In this document: positions 1 through 8,616 of the stretch, one piece after another | Layout of the letters: each line of letters opens with the position of its first letter | Numbering within the stretch: position 1 is the first letter of the stretch | DNA from: Jejuia algarum | GTDB lineage: Bacteria; Bacteroidota; Bacteroidia; Flavobacteriales; Flavobacteriaceae | Direction: 5' to 3' | DNA: 64,000 nucleotides | Assembly (NCBI GenBank): GCA_947495775.1 | Contig: CANMAQ010000010.1 | Span: 107,979 to 171,978 of the forward strand | Made by a program: the position numbers and the translations under genes | The notes under the pieces: generated by a model | What the model saw: the letters and a program-made list of their open reading frames with translations, nothing else | The model's database searches: none | Told to the model about the DNA's origin: nothing

Positions 1-691
1 AAGTCCCATCTGGCGTTGGATAATCATCGCCAAAAACAGACAATTGTTCACGAAGCCCAATACCTGTTTGCGTAATAAAAGGTACTAAATTTTGAGGTAC
101 TCCAATAGGCAATTCACCTATAGCTACAGAGTCGTGCGCCCCAACAGGGTTAAAATAGCGTAATGCAATCGCTTTAATGCTAGGTTCTACCTTACAGGTA
201 TCTTTTATAATTTCTTCTCCAATTTGTTTGGTGTTACCATAAGGCGACTCTGCTTGCTTTACAGGTGCATTCTCTGTAATTGGCAGCGTGTCGGCTTGCC
301 CATATACGGTACAAGACGAGCTAAAGATAAAACTTGCTGCTGGTAATTTTTTCAATTCTTTTAAAACGTAAACCAACGTTGAAATATTGTTTTCATAATA
401 CAACAACGGTTCTTCTACACTTTCACCAACAGCCTTACTTGCTGCAAAATGAATCACCCCTTTAATGGTGTTATGTTTTGCAAAAAAGGCTTCTACACCA
501 GACTTGTCTTTTAAATCTAATTTTTCAAAAACAGGCTTTATCCCCGTAATTGAGGTGATACCATCAAGCACATTTTCTGATGAATTTGATAAATCATCTA
601 TAATAACAACCTCATAACCTTCATTCTGAAGTTCTACAACGGTGTGAGATCCTATAAACCCCAATCCACCTGTGACTACTATTTTATCCAT
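1..691 (-). CDS. galE: UDP-glucose 4-epimerase, 3' part outside window
   Basis: The reading frame starts at an ATG (complement of 689-691) and runs off the left edge, so only about the N-terminal 230 residues are seen. The start reads MDKIVVTGGLGFIGSHTVVE, a Rossmann NAD-binding glycine motif (GGxGFIG) typical of GalE, the short-chain epimerase that interconverts UDP-glucose and UDP-galactose for surface polysaccharide. Further on, SSSCTVYG carries the catalytic Ser region and SPYGNTK the catalytic YxxxK pair. Its start overlaps the 3' end of the upstream aminotransferase gene by 8 bp, so the two are probably co-transcribed and translationally coupled in an envelope-sugar operon. The identification as galE rather than another nucleotide-sugar epimerase is likely but not certain without the C-terminus. 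Confidence 0.88.
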   Translation of the reverse strand, partial: MDKIVVTGGLGFIGSHTVVELQNEGYEVVIIDDLSNSSENVLDGITSITGIKPVFEKLDLKDKSGVEAFFAKHNTIKGVIHFAASKAVGESVEEPLLYYENNISTLVYVLKELKKLPAASFIFSSSCTVYGQADTLPITENAPVKQAESPYGNTKQIGEEIIKDTCKVEPSIKAIALRYFNPVGAHDSVAIGELPIGVPQNLVPFITQTGIGLREQLSVFGDDYPTPDGT

Positions 692-1841
692 TTAAGAATT
701 TTATAATTGTTGATGTAATGTATTCTATTTGTGCATCCTCTAATTCGGTATGCATAGGTAATGCTATAACTTCTTCTACCAGTTGCAGCGTTACAGGAAA
801 ATCTGCAGTATTATACCTGCTGTCTGCATATGCTTTTTGTTTGTGAAGCGGTATAGGGTAATACACCCCACAAGGAATGTTTTTTTCATTTAAATGCGCA
901 ACCAAAGCATCTCTACGCCCGTTTGTAACTCGTAATGTGTACTGGTGGAATACGTGACAATCGCAAGTATCACAAATACCGCCATCGCAACCATTAGATC
1001 GTTTTGGTGTTACCAATTGGTCTACGTCTTTAAACGCTTCTGTATATTTTCTAGCAGCGGCTTGTCGTGCGGCATTATAGCCATCTAACTTCGGTAATTT
1101 AGCGTCTAGAACTGCAGCTTGTATGCTGTCTAATCTGGAATTTACCCCAACCACATCATGGTGGTAACGCTCGTACATGCCATGGTTTACAATACCTCTA
1201 ATGGTGTGTGCTAGAGCATCGTTATTTGTAAAAATAGCGCCTCCGTCTCCATAACAGCCTAAGTTTTTAGAAGGAAAAAAAGACGTAGCACCTACATCCC
1301 CTAATGTTCCTGCTTTTGCTTTAGAACCATCTTTATAGGTATAGTTTGCACCAATGGCTTGCGCATTATCTTCAATAACATATAAACCATGTGCTTTTGC
1401 CAAAGCTAAAATAGCTTCCATATCTGCACATTGTCCAAATAAATGCACGGGCACTATTGCTTTTGTTTTTGGCGTAATGGCCTTTTCTATAGCTGCTACA
1501 TTAATATTAAAATCGTCGCTATTTACATCGACTAAAACGGGGGTTAAATTTAACAGCGCAATAACTTCTACTGTAGCCGCAAACGTAAAATCTGCAGTAA
1601 TCACTTCATCACCGGGCTTTAATCCTAAACCCATCATTGCAATCTGCAACGCATCTGTACCATTGGCACAAGGAATAACATGTTTTACCCCTAAGTAGGT
1701 TTCTAAATGTTTTTGAAACTCATGAACTTTAGGACCATTAACAAATGCTGTATGCTCTATAACGTCCTGTATGGAAGCATTCACTTGTTCTTTTATAGCA
1801 CTATATTGACCCTTAAGGTCTACCATTTGAATCTTCTTCAT
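684..1841 (-). CDS. DegT/DnrJ/EryC1/StrS-family PLP aminotransferase (nucleotide-sugar aminotransferase)
   Basis: A 385-residue PLP enzyme of the sugar aminotransferase family, which transfers an amino group to a keto-sugar nucleotide in surface-polysaccharide synthesis. Visible family marks are the N-terminal MVDLKGQY, the cofactor-binding CANGTDAL turn, the VIEDNAQAIGA aspartate that contacts the pyridine nitrogen, and the lysine in SFFPSKNLGCYGDGG that would form the Schiff base. The length is normal. An unusual Cys-rich insert (CDGGICDTCDC, near residue 290) lies before the conserved HxYxxR-like HQYTLR segment and could bind a metal. The substrate cannot be told from sequence. It lies directly upstream of galE with an 8-bp overlap, which supports an operon for nucleotide-sugar modification. 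Confidence 0.9.
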   Translation of the reverse strand: MKKIQMVDLKGQYSAIKEQVNASIQDVIEHTAFVNGPKVHEFQKHLETYLGVKHVIPCANGTDALQIAMMGLGLKPGDEVITADFTFAATVEVIALLNLTPVLVDVNSDDFNINVAAIEKAITPKTKAIVPVHLFGQCADMEAILALAKAHGLYVIEDNAQAIGANYTYKDGSKAKAGTLGDVGATSFFPSKNLGCYGDGGAIFTNNDALAHTIRGIVNHGMYERYHHDVVGVNSRLDSIQAAVLDAKLPKLDGYNAARQAAARKYTEAFKDVDQLVTPKRSNGCDGGICDTCDCHVFHQYTLRVTNGRRDALVAHLNEKNIPCGVYYPIPLHKQKAYADSRYNTADFPVTLQLVEEVIALPMHTELEDAQIEYITSTIIKFLNG

Positions 1842-1992
1842 GTTTTTATTTTGAAGGTCATTTTCTATTCAATTACAACCGCTTTTAATGAGGCCTTAAA
1901 CTGAACATCTTAAGGACAAAACTACAAAATTCATATATGTAAGCTGTATAATTCTTGTAAAGAAATGTATTTTAGCACGAAACATTTTTACC

Positions 1993-3228
1993 TTGAACTT
2001 TATTTACAATACAGGTATACGCGTTGCACACTTTTTTTTAAAATGTATTGCACCATTTCACCCTAAAATAAAACAAGGCGTCTTAGGGCGTGCAGAGACC
2101 TTTAACGTTTTAAAATCTAAACTAACGCCTACAACACGTACGCTTTGGTTTCATTGCGCCTCCTTGGGCGAATACGAACAAGGGTTGCCTGTTTTTGAGG
2201 CCTTGCGCTTACATTACCCTACGCATATTATAGTGCTTAGTTTTTTCTCTCCTTCTGGATATACCATTAGAAAACATACGCCTGTAGCAGATGTTGTTGT
2301 GTATTTGCCTTTAGATACTAAAGCAAATGCCCAACGCTTCTTAACATTAGTACACCCAGAACTAAGTATTTTTGTAAAATACGACATCTGGCCTAACTAC
2401 CTCAATGCCATTTCAAGCAGCACCACAAAAGCGCTACTTATTTCTGCCGCGTTTAGAAAAGAACAACTCTATTTTAAGTGGTATGGTACTCTTTTTAAGC
2501 GCGCTGTGTTTGCATTCGATCATATTTTTACGCAAAACGAAAACTCTAAAGCTTTGTTAGCTACCATTGGTTATCCCCATGTTACCGTGTCTGGAGATAC
2601 GCGATACGACAGGGTCTCTAATCAACTGCAACACGATAACACTATAGACGTTATTGCTACATTTAAAAATGAGCACTTATGTATTGTTGTAGGCAGTTCG
2701 TGGCCAGAAGACGATGCGCTTTTTATTCATTTTATAAATACCTATGCAACACCAGACTTAAAAATTATTATTGCGCCTCACACGATCAAATCTCAAGACA
2801 TTCTTCATTTAAAATCTAAGCTAAATACAAAGGTGCTTTTATACTCAGAAAGACATGGTAAAGCATTAGAGCAGTATTCGGTTTTAATTGTAGATACTAT
2901 AGGTTTACTTTCTAAGATATACAGTTATGCCGACATTGCCTATGTTGGTGGAGCCATGGGTACAACGGGACTGCATAACACCTTAGAGCCTGCTGTTTTT
3001 GGCATTCCTATTATAATAGGGCCGCACCATAAAAAATATCCAGAAGCCCAAGCTTTAATAGCGCATGGCGGTTTATTTTCTGTAGCAAATCAAAACGCGT
3101 TCGATACCATTTTAAAACAATTTATCGCACAAAGTGACTTTAGAAAACAATGTGGGTCTAAAAATGCGGAGTATGTAGATAAAAATAAGGGTGCCGTCAT
3201 CCAAATACTAGATTATCTACGTATATAA
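1993..3228 (+). CDS. waaA: 3-deoxy-D-manno-octulosonic acid (Kdo) transferase
   Basis: A 411-residue membrane-anchored GT-B glycosyltransferase that adds Kdo from CMP-Kdo to lipid A precursor on the cytoplasmic face of the inner membrane. Supporting marks are the N-terminal hydrophobic anchor followed by GVLGR, the WFHCASLGEYEQ segment holding the acidic catalytic residue, GSSWPEDD, and the nucleotide-binding C-terminal stretch YVGGAMGTTGLHNTLEPA then GPHHKKYPEA. The best-fitting start is a TTG at 1993, since family members begin a few residues before the LYN-like segment and no in-frame ATG occurs before the hydrophobic anchor ends. It is transcribed away from the aminotransferase gene, with 151 bp between them. 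Confidence 0.93.
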   Translation: MNFIYNTGIRVAHFFLKCIAPFHPKIKQGVLGRAETFNVLKSKLTPTTRTLWFHCASLGEYEQGLPVFEALRLHYPTHIIVLSFFSPSGYTIRKHTPVADVVVYLPLDTKANAQRFLTLVHPELSIFVKYDIWPNYLNAISSSTTKALLISAAFRKEQLYFKWYGTLFKRAVFAFDHIFTQNENSKALLATIGYPHVTVSGDTRYDRVSNQLQHDNTIDVIATFKNEHLCIVVGSSWPEDDALFIHFINTYATPDLKIIIAPHTIKSQDILHLKSKLNTKVLLYSERHGKALEQYSVLIVDTIGLLSKIYSYADIAYVGGAMGTTGLHNTLEPAVFGIPIIIGPHHKKYPEAQALIAHGGLFSVANQNAFDTILKQFIAQSDFRKQCGSKNAEYVDKNKGAVIQILDYLRI

Positions 3229-3314
3229 ATCGTTTTTCAGTAAAAAAACCAAGAAAAACAATGGATTTATAATTTAACTAATTAAATTGTACGTCTAAAC
3301 AATTAACACTAAAA

Positions 3315-3770
3315 ATGAAAAAAATGAGAAAAGTAATTTTAGGATCGGCTTTATTAGTAGCCTTAGGGGTATCTTTAACATCATGTAGAGATACTAAGAA
3401 CGCAGAAGGTGCTGTTGAAAACGCTGTAGAAAATGCTGCTGAAGCGACAAAAGAAGCTGCTGAGGCCACTGGAGCTGCTGTTAATAGTGCTGTTGAAGCT
3501 ACAGGAGCTGCTGTAGAAAATGTTACTGCAAAGGCAGGAGATGCTGTTGATAGCGCTGTAGACGCTGCTGGAAATGCTGTTAACTCTGCTAAAACTGCTG
3601 CTGGAAATGCTGTTGATGCTGTAGAAGCTAAAGCTGGAGAGGCTGTAGACGCTGCTACTGCAACTGCAGATAAAGCTGCCGACGCGACTAAAAAAGCGGC
3701 TACTGATGCTGCAAATGCATTAGAAAGCGGTGCTAATAAATTAAAAGACCACGCTGGTCATGGTCACTAA
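3315..3770 (+). CDS. Alanine-rich repetitive lipoprotein
   Basis: A 151-residue protein with a type II signal peptide ending in LTSC (lipid-modified Cys about residue 24). The mature part is almost entirely Ala, Val, Glu, Asp, Lys in irregular repeats of AVxxAxxAA type, predicted to form one long amphipathic helix, and ends in a His-rich tail (DHAGHGH). This recalls LEA-like or apolipoprotein-like helical proteins and some stress-induced envelope lipoproteins, but I do not recognise a named family. It follows waaA by 86 bp and is closed by a strong terminator, so it is probably a short, highly expressed unit. The codons are repetitive (gct/gca runs), so copy-number change by slippage is possible. 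Confidence 0.8.
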   Translation: MKKMRKVILGSALLVALGVSLTSCRDTKNAEGAVENAVENAAEATKEAAEATGAAVNSAVEATGAAVENVTAKAGDAVDSAVDAAGNAVNSAKTAAGNAVDAVEAKAGEAVDAATATADKAADATKKAATDAANALESGANKLKDHAGHGH

Positions 3771-3800
3771 ATTATAGAATACATACATTTGTATGCCTAC

Positions 3801-3829
3801 AAAAGCCATCTCATTAGAGATGGCTTTTT
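3801..3829 (+). terminator. Rho-independent terminator after Ala-rich lipoprotein
   Basis: A 12-bp stem (3801-3812 with 3817-3828) around an ATTA loop is followed by a T run. It lies 30 bp after the lipoprotein stop codon. Confidence 0.9.
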
Positions 3830-3952
3830 GTTTAGAATCTATTTGAATACGTTGCCTGTTTGTTGTTCAAAAAAGAACACACATCGTCTTCATCGTCTTA
3901 AATAAACCTATGCGGTCTTTTGCATCCTTTATTACCCCCTTAAAATAAGGTC

Positions 3953-5911
3953 TTAGGTTTTTAAAAAAGGGTCTGTAAGCTCTGCATCGCGCTCTCTTTT
4001 ATAGGTTTTCCAATCGTAACCCAATACAGGTATTAAATTGTCTAGAATGTATTGGCGTTTCTTATCAAAGGCCTTAGGGTCTTTACGATAAATAAGGCGG
4101 TGTTTCCCAAACCAGCTTTTTTCTTCTATGGTAAGTAACTTACCTTTTTTTAATTGCTTTTTTATATATTTCGCGCGGTCTTCAAAGCTTAGTTTTACCT
4201 CATTGTATATTATTTTAACCTTCCAATCACGTCCCAAATAGGGTATAAGCAGCTCCAAAGCATCGTACTGTTCTTTAGGATAGGTTTTAGGGGATTTTTT
4301 GTAAATGACTCGTTGTTTTCTTAAAAATTCGCGCTGTGTTTTATTTAGAGCTTCAAAAGCCTTAAGCGTCTTGGAGATGTCTTTAACATGTTCCTTAAAG
4401 AATTTTCTCTTATTCTTCACAAAACGTATTTCTTTCCAGTCATAGCCTAATAGCGGGTTAAGTTTATCTAAGTGTTCTATGGCTTTGGAATCTTTAAAGC
4501 GTCCTGCTTGGTACTGTCTGCGCTTTGTCGTGAGGTACTTTTTATCGGTTTCTTCTAAAGGAATGCCTTGTTGGAGTTTCTGTTTTATTTCTGTGTAACG
4601 TTTTTCAAACTGGACAACATTATACGTTTTTTTAGGAAAGCTATTCCACTGGCGTTTTATAATTGGGGTTAATCCATCTAGTTGCTGTAACGCCTTGGGT
4701 GAAAACGCAGCTTTGTTATTATGGTAGGCCTTACGTTGGTCTAAAATCCAATCTCTATACGATTCTGGCAATTCCTTGAACGGTTTTTGCAGTGCTGTAA
4801 TTTGTTCTATGTAATAAGTAAATGTATGCAACAATAAACGCTGTTCTGGTTTTGTGAGGTACCAAGGTAGTTCTAAAAAAGGGTTTAGTGTATTAAGGTG
4901 TTTTACTTCTGCTTTGGTAAATTGAGCCTTATTTTTAGCATACGCACGTCGCCTGCCTTCTAACCATGATTTATCTTGAGATTCTAAGGGCTTTCCTTTG
5001 GCTAGATAGGCTTTAATGAACACCGTACGTTCTGTAATATTGGTAGTGCGCTTTTCTAGTTTAGGGACTTTCCAGTCGTAACCCAATAAGGGGTTTAGCG
5101 CGTCTAGACGTGCTTTGCGCTCTGGTGGATAGGTGTTGGCGTGCAGTTTATAAGTTGCTCTTTGGGCGTATAGCCAATGGCGACACCTTTCTGTTAAGGG
5201 ATTTCCGTTTTGTAATAGGGTTTCCATTTCCCTGAGCAGGTCTTCTACCTGTTTGTCTTGGTCGCCTATATAGGCAGTCCAAGAGCAGCCTAATACAGGG
5301 GTTAACTCCTCTAATGCTTTTAATTGTATGGTGCTAAAACGTTCTGGTCGCTCGTGGTAGCGTTCTTTTTGCACTATTAACCACCGCTTCATGGCTTTAG
5401 GTACGGGCTGCCCTGTGGTTAGTGCTTTGGCTATTTTAGCGGTATTTACTACTGTTACTTTATTTATACTTCCATTGGGAATACGCCAATCGTAACCTAA
5501 ATAAGGTTGCAACTGGTCTAAAAATTCTGTTTTAAATTCAGGAAAACGCTCTGGTTTTTTTAGATAGGCTTTACGCTGCAGAGAAATCCACGCCAGCTCC
5601 TTTGCATTTAAAGACAGGCCTTGCTTTAAACGCGCAGGCAGTCCTTCTAAATCTACGCCTTTTGCTTTTAGCTCTGCCTTTACGCTTGGGCCTACACGCC
5701 AATCGTAACCCAAGTATGGATTTAACCTGTTTAGCAGTGTAACTATAGAGTTATGTATATTTTGGGGATCTTTTTTATAGGTACAACGCTTCATCACCAT
5801 CCACTTTTGGTCTAGTTGGGACAATGTTTTTTTAGTTTTTAAATCCTGCTCTAATCGAGATACTCTGTCTTCTATACGTTTTAAGACATGGGATTGCGGT
5901 GGTTTTGCCAT
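3953..5911 (-). CDS. Nine-repeat W-x(4)-(R/K)-x(2)-Y ... LGYDW protein
   Basis: A 652-residue, Lys/Arg-rich soluble protein without signal peptide or membrane segment. It starts with a short coiled-coil-like stretch and is otherwise built of nine units of about 65-75 residues. Each unit has a core of the form W-x(4)-(K/R)-x(2)-Y, then a basic/Pro stretch, then L-x(2)-L-x-P-x-LGYDW; the LGYDW ending is seen in units 1, 2, 4, 7 and 9 and is degraded in the rest (for example LGCSW, LELPW). The pattern resembles the helicase-associated (HA) domain, a three-helix putative nucleic-acid-binding module usually found repeated behind helicases, but no helicase is present here. A nucleic-acid-binding role is an inference from that resemblance and from the basic charge. 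It stands alone, transcribed leftward. Confidence 0.75.
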   Translation of the reverse strand: MAKPPQSHVLKRIEDRVSRLEQDLKTKKTLSQLDQKWMVMKRCTYKKDPQNIHNSIVTLLNRLNPYLGYDWRVGPSVKAELKAKGVDLEGLPARLKQGLSLNAKELAWISLQRKAYLKKPERFPEFKTEFLDQLQPYLGYDWRIPNGSINKVTVVNTAKIAKALTTGQPVPKAMKRWLIVQKERYHERPERFSTIQLKALEELTPVLGCSWTAYIGDQDKQVEDLLREMETLLQNGNPLTERCRHWLYAQRATYKLHANTYPPERKARLDALNPLLGYDWKVPKLEKRTTNITERTVFIKAYLAKGKPLESQDKSWLEGRRRAYAKNKAQFTKAEVKHLNTLNPFLELPWYLTKPEQRLLLHTFTYYIEQITALQKPFKELPESYRDWILDQRKAYHNNKAAFSPKALQQLDGLTPIIKRQWNSFPKKTYNVVQFEKRYTEIKQKLQQGIPLEETDKKYLTTKRRQYQAGRFKDSKAIEHLDKLNPLLGYDWKEIRFVKNKRKFFKEHVKDISKTLKAFEALNKTQREFLRKQRVIYKKSPKTYPKEQYDALELLIPYLGRDWKVKIIYNEVKLSFEDRAKYIKKQLKKGKLLTIEEKSWFGKHRLIYRKDPKAFDKKRQYILDNLIPVLGYDWKTYKRERDAELTDPFLKT

Positions 5912-6110
5912 GGTTATAAGGTAGTCGTCTATTAACTTAGCGTTACGTTATAATTAGGACGTATTAAGTCTCTTTGAGTAAAAATACAATAATTATAGTA
6001 AAAACACTACGCTTGTATGTACATGCTCTTGTGTATACATAAAATGATAGTAGTATCTATTTAAGATTAAGTCTTGTTAGGTGGAACGAGTGCCATACTC
6101 TGCTTACAAT

Positions 6111-6142
6111 AAAAAAGCCCTGTATGCTATTAATACAGGGCT
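6111..6142 (-). terminator. Terminator-like hairpin reading leftward
   Basis: A 10-bp perfect stem (6116-6125 with 6133-6142) is followed on the minus strand by a run of T. No protein gene lies immediately upstream on that strand, so it may end a non-coding transcript. Confidence 0.7.
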
Positions 6143-6280
6143 AAAACTAACAGGTGACTAACCTAATTGAAGTAGTGTTAGTTTTTAAATTGAGAGACGA
6201 ATTGAGCATTTAAACTTAGGGCTAAACGTTGTTTACGGCAAACCTCTTAAGCTTTGCTATAAAATGAACGCCCTAAGTGC
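6111..6280 (-). ncRNA. Possible structured small RNA
   Basis: Reading leftward, an 8-bp perfect stem closes about 6215-6277 (CTTAGGGC with GCCCTAAG). Inside it, TAAAC-AAC-GTTTA can form a small hairpin. About 70 nt later comes a strong terminator. There is no open reading frame. The arrangement is what an independent small RNA would look like, but I see no clear TAnnTTTG promoter and cannot match a named RNA family. Confidence 0.3.
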
Positions 6281-6661
6281 TATGATCCCACTATAAATAC
6301 GATACAACTATGCGTATTAAGTGCATTATTATGTCTTGGGAATACATGAACTGCAAAAGCTTACATTTTTCCCAAAAATGATGTAATTCCTTGCTTTTAC
6401 AGCCATGTACTTTTTGGTTATACTTCAATTATTAACCAACATTTTTCGAAACGGCTCTAAGGCATTAAAAGCTCTCGAATTTCTTAATCCTTATCCTCAC
6501 ATTACAATTATTTTAACCATTAACCACCGTATTGCATTGCGATTTGAGCACGCTTCTATCTCTATAAATTTAGTATCTTTACTGAGATTGACACAAATTT
6601 ACAAGTAAAAAACAAGTAAAACAAACAAATTACAAGTTTTTAAAAGAAAAAGCACATACGG

Positions 6662-7069
6662 GTGAGCACATTTAAGTTACTTTTAAGAGAATTCATAGCA
6701 AAGGAAGGTCTAAGCCAAGACGTTATAGCCTTGCAGATAGGAGATTCTCAGCAAGCTATTAGCGATTTCTTAAAGAAAGACAGTAAGCCTCATGAAAAAA
6801 CGAGACGCAAGTATTTAGAAAAATTAAAAGGCTTTAACGACTTTTACACTACAAACAAATTACTGGTAAATACAGAAGCGAGCAACCAAGAGGCCGCAAC
6901 AGGCGAACACTTATCGGAACAGCATATACAAATTATTAATAATGCGTTTTTGTTTCATGAAGAAGACGTAAAACAAATCATTACCGTAAAAAAGATGATT
7001 TCGGCAGAACGGCTAGATGCCCAAAATGCCTTATTGAGAGAAATTAATGGCGTCACTAAAAAACAATAG
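6662..7069 (+). CDS. Small helix-turn-helix (XRE-like) protein
   Basis: A 135-residue protein whose first 60 residues look like a lambda-repressor-type helix-turn-helix: LLREFIAKEGLSQDVIALQI, then GDSQQAISDFLK as the recognition helix. The C-terminal half is charged and helical (NNAFLFHEEDVKQIITVKKM) and may dimerise. The start used is a GTG at 6662; no good Shine-Dalgarno sequence precedes it, which is usual in this phylum. It is a probable DNA-binding regulator, target unknown. It converges on the small membrane-protein cluster at 7151-8113 and might regulate it or the effector locus at 8665, which is inference from position only. Confidence 0.65.
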   Translation: MSTFKLLLREFIAKEGLSQDVIALQIGDSQQAISDFLKKDSKPHEKTRRKYLEKLKGFNDFYTTNKLLVNTEASNQEAATGEHLSEQHIQIINNAFLFHEEDVKQIITVKKMISAERLDAQNALLREINGVTKKQ

Positions 7070-7150
7070 TGCGTTTACCAAAAATAACCACCACTCTACA
7101 ATAGTATAGGTATTGCCCACAGGCACCAAACCTTATGGCGTTTTAGTTAT

Positions 7151-7426
7151 TTAAGGTTTAGGCTCTAAACCTACAGCCAAACGCAATGCATTATTGGTTT
7201 CTTTATACGCTTTTATTTTTAAATCTAAATGTTCTAAACCGCGTATTTGCAACACAATTTTACGTAATGCGCTGCGTACTTTGTCCACATCTTCTTCGTT
7301 ATTAGACTGTGCTGCATATTGGTTAATTAGTGTTTCTAGGCTGTCTATAGTGTCTTCGAAACCCAAAGCTCCACTATGGTAGTCTGCTATTAGGGTGTTT
7401 AAACGCGTTTGTAGTGTTTGTATCAT
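7151..7426 (-). CDS. Small helical protein of unknown function
   Basis: A 91-residue, predicted all-helical protein with heptad-like leucines (LQTRLNTLIADY, IDSLETLINQYAA, LRKIVLQIRGLEHLDLKIK). No signal peptide or membrane segment. Its start lies 2 bp after the stop of the upstream membrane-protein gene, so the two are co-translated. No family recognised; an adaptor or assembly role with the membrane protein is only a guess. Confidence 0.6.
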   Translation of the reverse strand: MIQTLQTRLNTLIADYHSGALGFEDTIDSLETLINQYAAQSNNEEDVDKVRSALRKIVLQIRGLEHLDLKIKAYKETNNALRLAVGLEPKP

Positions 7427-7428
7427 GG

Positions 7429-8034
7429 TTATTTAACAATGGTATGGTTAATTTCGTCTATAAACCCTAAGGCGGTATTGATAAATGCTTTTGATGCTTC
7501 GCGTTCTTTCATTAGCTTTTGTTTGGCTCTAAACTGCAGTTGAAACACAAGTACAATAAGCACCGAAAACAAAATAGAGATTGTGATAAATGCAATTTCA
7601 TACATATAATCAGGAAATGGATCATGCTTGGTAATAAAGACATAAAGCAAATCATACACCGCCACCGAGCAAAAGCCGCCGCCAATGATATTGCCTACCG
7701 TTCTAAATCGTTTATTGCTATCTGTAATTCTATTTACAACCAGCAACAAAAACACGGCACAGCCAAAAAGTGCAAAATGCACCCCAAAACTGTATAAAAA
7801 GGAACGCATTGAGGGAAAACCAAACACCCCATCTTCTGCGCCCTGTTTATAAAAAATATGCCAAAAGGGTGCGGTTACACAAACAAAAGACAGTAAGGCT
7901 ATAACCATCATCTCTACAGTACCAAATAGCAATACTGCCTTTTCGGGAATGGTTGGTAACGCTACATTACCTTTTTCTTTTATCTCTTGGGATTTGAATA
8001 TCCCTTTTATCAATCTGCTCTTGGTTTTCTTCAT
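7429..8034 (-). CDS. Four-TM membrane protein of unknown function
   Basis: A 201-residue protein with about four hydrophobic segments (VEMMVIALLSFVCVTAPFW, YSFGVHFALFGCAVFLLLVV, VGNIIGGGFCSVAVYDLLYV and IAFITISILFSVLIVLVF). A basic cytoplasmic tail follows the last one (RAKQKLMKEREASKAF). No known domain recognised. The start at 8034 lies inside the upstream 48-residue lipoprotein gene, overlapping it by 68 bp in another frame; a later start is possible. It is the middle gene of a leftward three-gene cluster (lipoprotein, membrane protein, helical protein). Confidence 0.6.
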   Translation of the reverse strand: MKKTKSRLIKGIFKSQEIKEKGNVALPTIPEKAVLLFGTVEMMVIALLSFVCVTAPFWHIFYKQGAEDGVFGFPSMRSFLYSFGVHFALFGCAVFLLLVVNRITDSNKRFRTVGNIIGGGFCSVAVYDLLYVFITKHDPFPDYMYEIAFITISILFSVLIVLVFQLQFRAKQKLMKEREASKAFINTALGFIDEINHTIVK

Positions 8035-8113
8035 CTAATTCTTGTTTGGTACAAGACGTTAGTACGCCACATAATAATGCGCCTAAAACTACTAGTGTTT
8101 TAATGTTTTTCAT
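7967..8113 (-). CDS. 48-residue lipoprotein
   Basis: A short gene starting at ATG (complement of 8111-8113) and ending at TAA (7967-7969). It encodes MKNIKTLVVLGALLCGVLTS then the lipobox Cys at residue 21, and a charged tail ending KRKR. The signal peptide and LTSC lipobox are textbook, so the gene is probably real despite its length. Its 3' part overlaps the start of the four-TM gene in another frame. Function unknown. Confidence 0.6.
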   Translation of the reverse strand: MKNIKTLVVLGALLCGVLTSCTKQELDEENQEQIDKRDIQIPRDKRKR

Positions 8114-8451
8114 CTTAAATCTTTTAAGGTTAATAATTGAACCCCATAAAATAAGAAATGAAAACGCTTTATTTCTTGGTCGTAACGCCGTTTTGTAACG
8201 AACTTATCAACATAAATTCTTACAATTACTAAAAAAACAGTTTTTGGGAAAAATGATGTACTCTAATAAGCACCAAATTTATTAAATAATTTCTACACGT
8301 AAGGCTTTACATATGTTATCTTTTGGATGTTTTTATAAAATACACCTATAGCCTTACGGATAAACCGCAATTACAACTGAGGCATATCCTTAATATAAAA
8401 AAAGTGTATTCTATTTCTTATTGCTTACGCCATACGGCACTTGCCAAAGGC

Positions 8452-8480
8452 ATGGCGCTAGGTTTTAATCTTAGCGCCAT
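8452..8480. other. GC-rich hairpin with competing pairing partner
   Basis: A 9-bp perfect stem (8452-8460 with 8472-8480) has no T run, so it is not an ordinary terminator. The segment CGCCAT at 8429-8434 can pair instead with ATGGCG at 8452-8457, so two mutually exclusive folds are possible. Confidence 0.4.
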
Positions 8481-8574
8481 CCACTAGAATGCGCATAAGA
8501 ATTATAGCGGTTCATCTCAACATAAATTCGTACACCTAATACCGCAATACATTTACATGTTGTAAAAAATAACT

Positions 8575-8582
8575 TAGATTTG
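8575..8582 (+). promoter_or_regulatory. TAnnTTTG -7 element for the effector gene
   Basis: TAGATTTG matches the Bacteroidota -7 consensus exactly. No good TTTG -33 element is seen at the usual distance. Transcription would start near 8590, within the inverted repeat that follows. Confidence 0.5.
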
Positions 8583-8588
8583 CGGTGT

Positions 8589-8616
8589 AAATAACATATA
8601 TTCGTACATGTTATTT
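8589..8616 (+). promoter_or_regulatory. Inverted repeat in the effector leader
   Basis: AAATAACAT (8589-8597) is repeated inverted at 8608-8616 across a 10-nt spacer. It lies just after the -7 element, so it could be an operator or a leader hairpin. Confidence 0.4.

Larger units (their letters stand above)
5912..6661. other. 750-bp gene-poor region
   Basis: No convincing protein gene. It holds a strong hairpin with a leftward T run (6111-6142) and a further inverted repeat (6215-6222 with 6270-6277), described separately as a possible small RNA. The small open frame at 6405-6608 has no ribosome-binding context or recognisable similarity. Confidence 0.6.

Noticed and set aside
6405..6608. 67-codon open frame in the gene-poor region
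   Set aside because: No start context, no recognisable similarity and composition like non-coding DNA.
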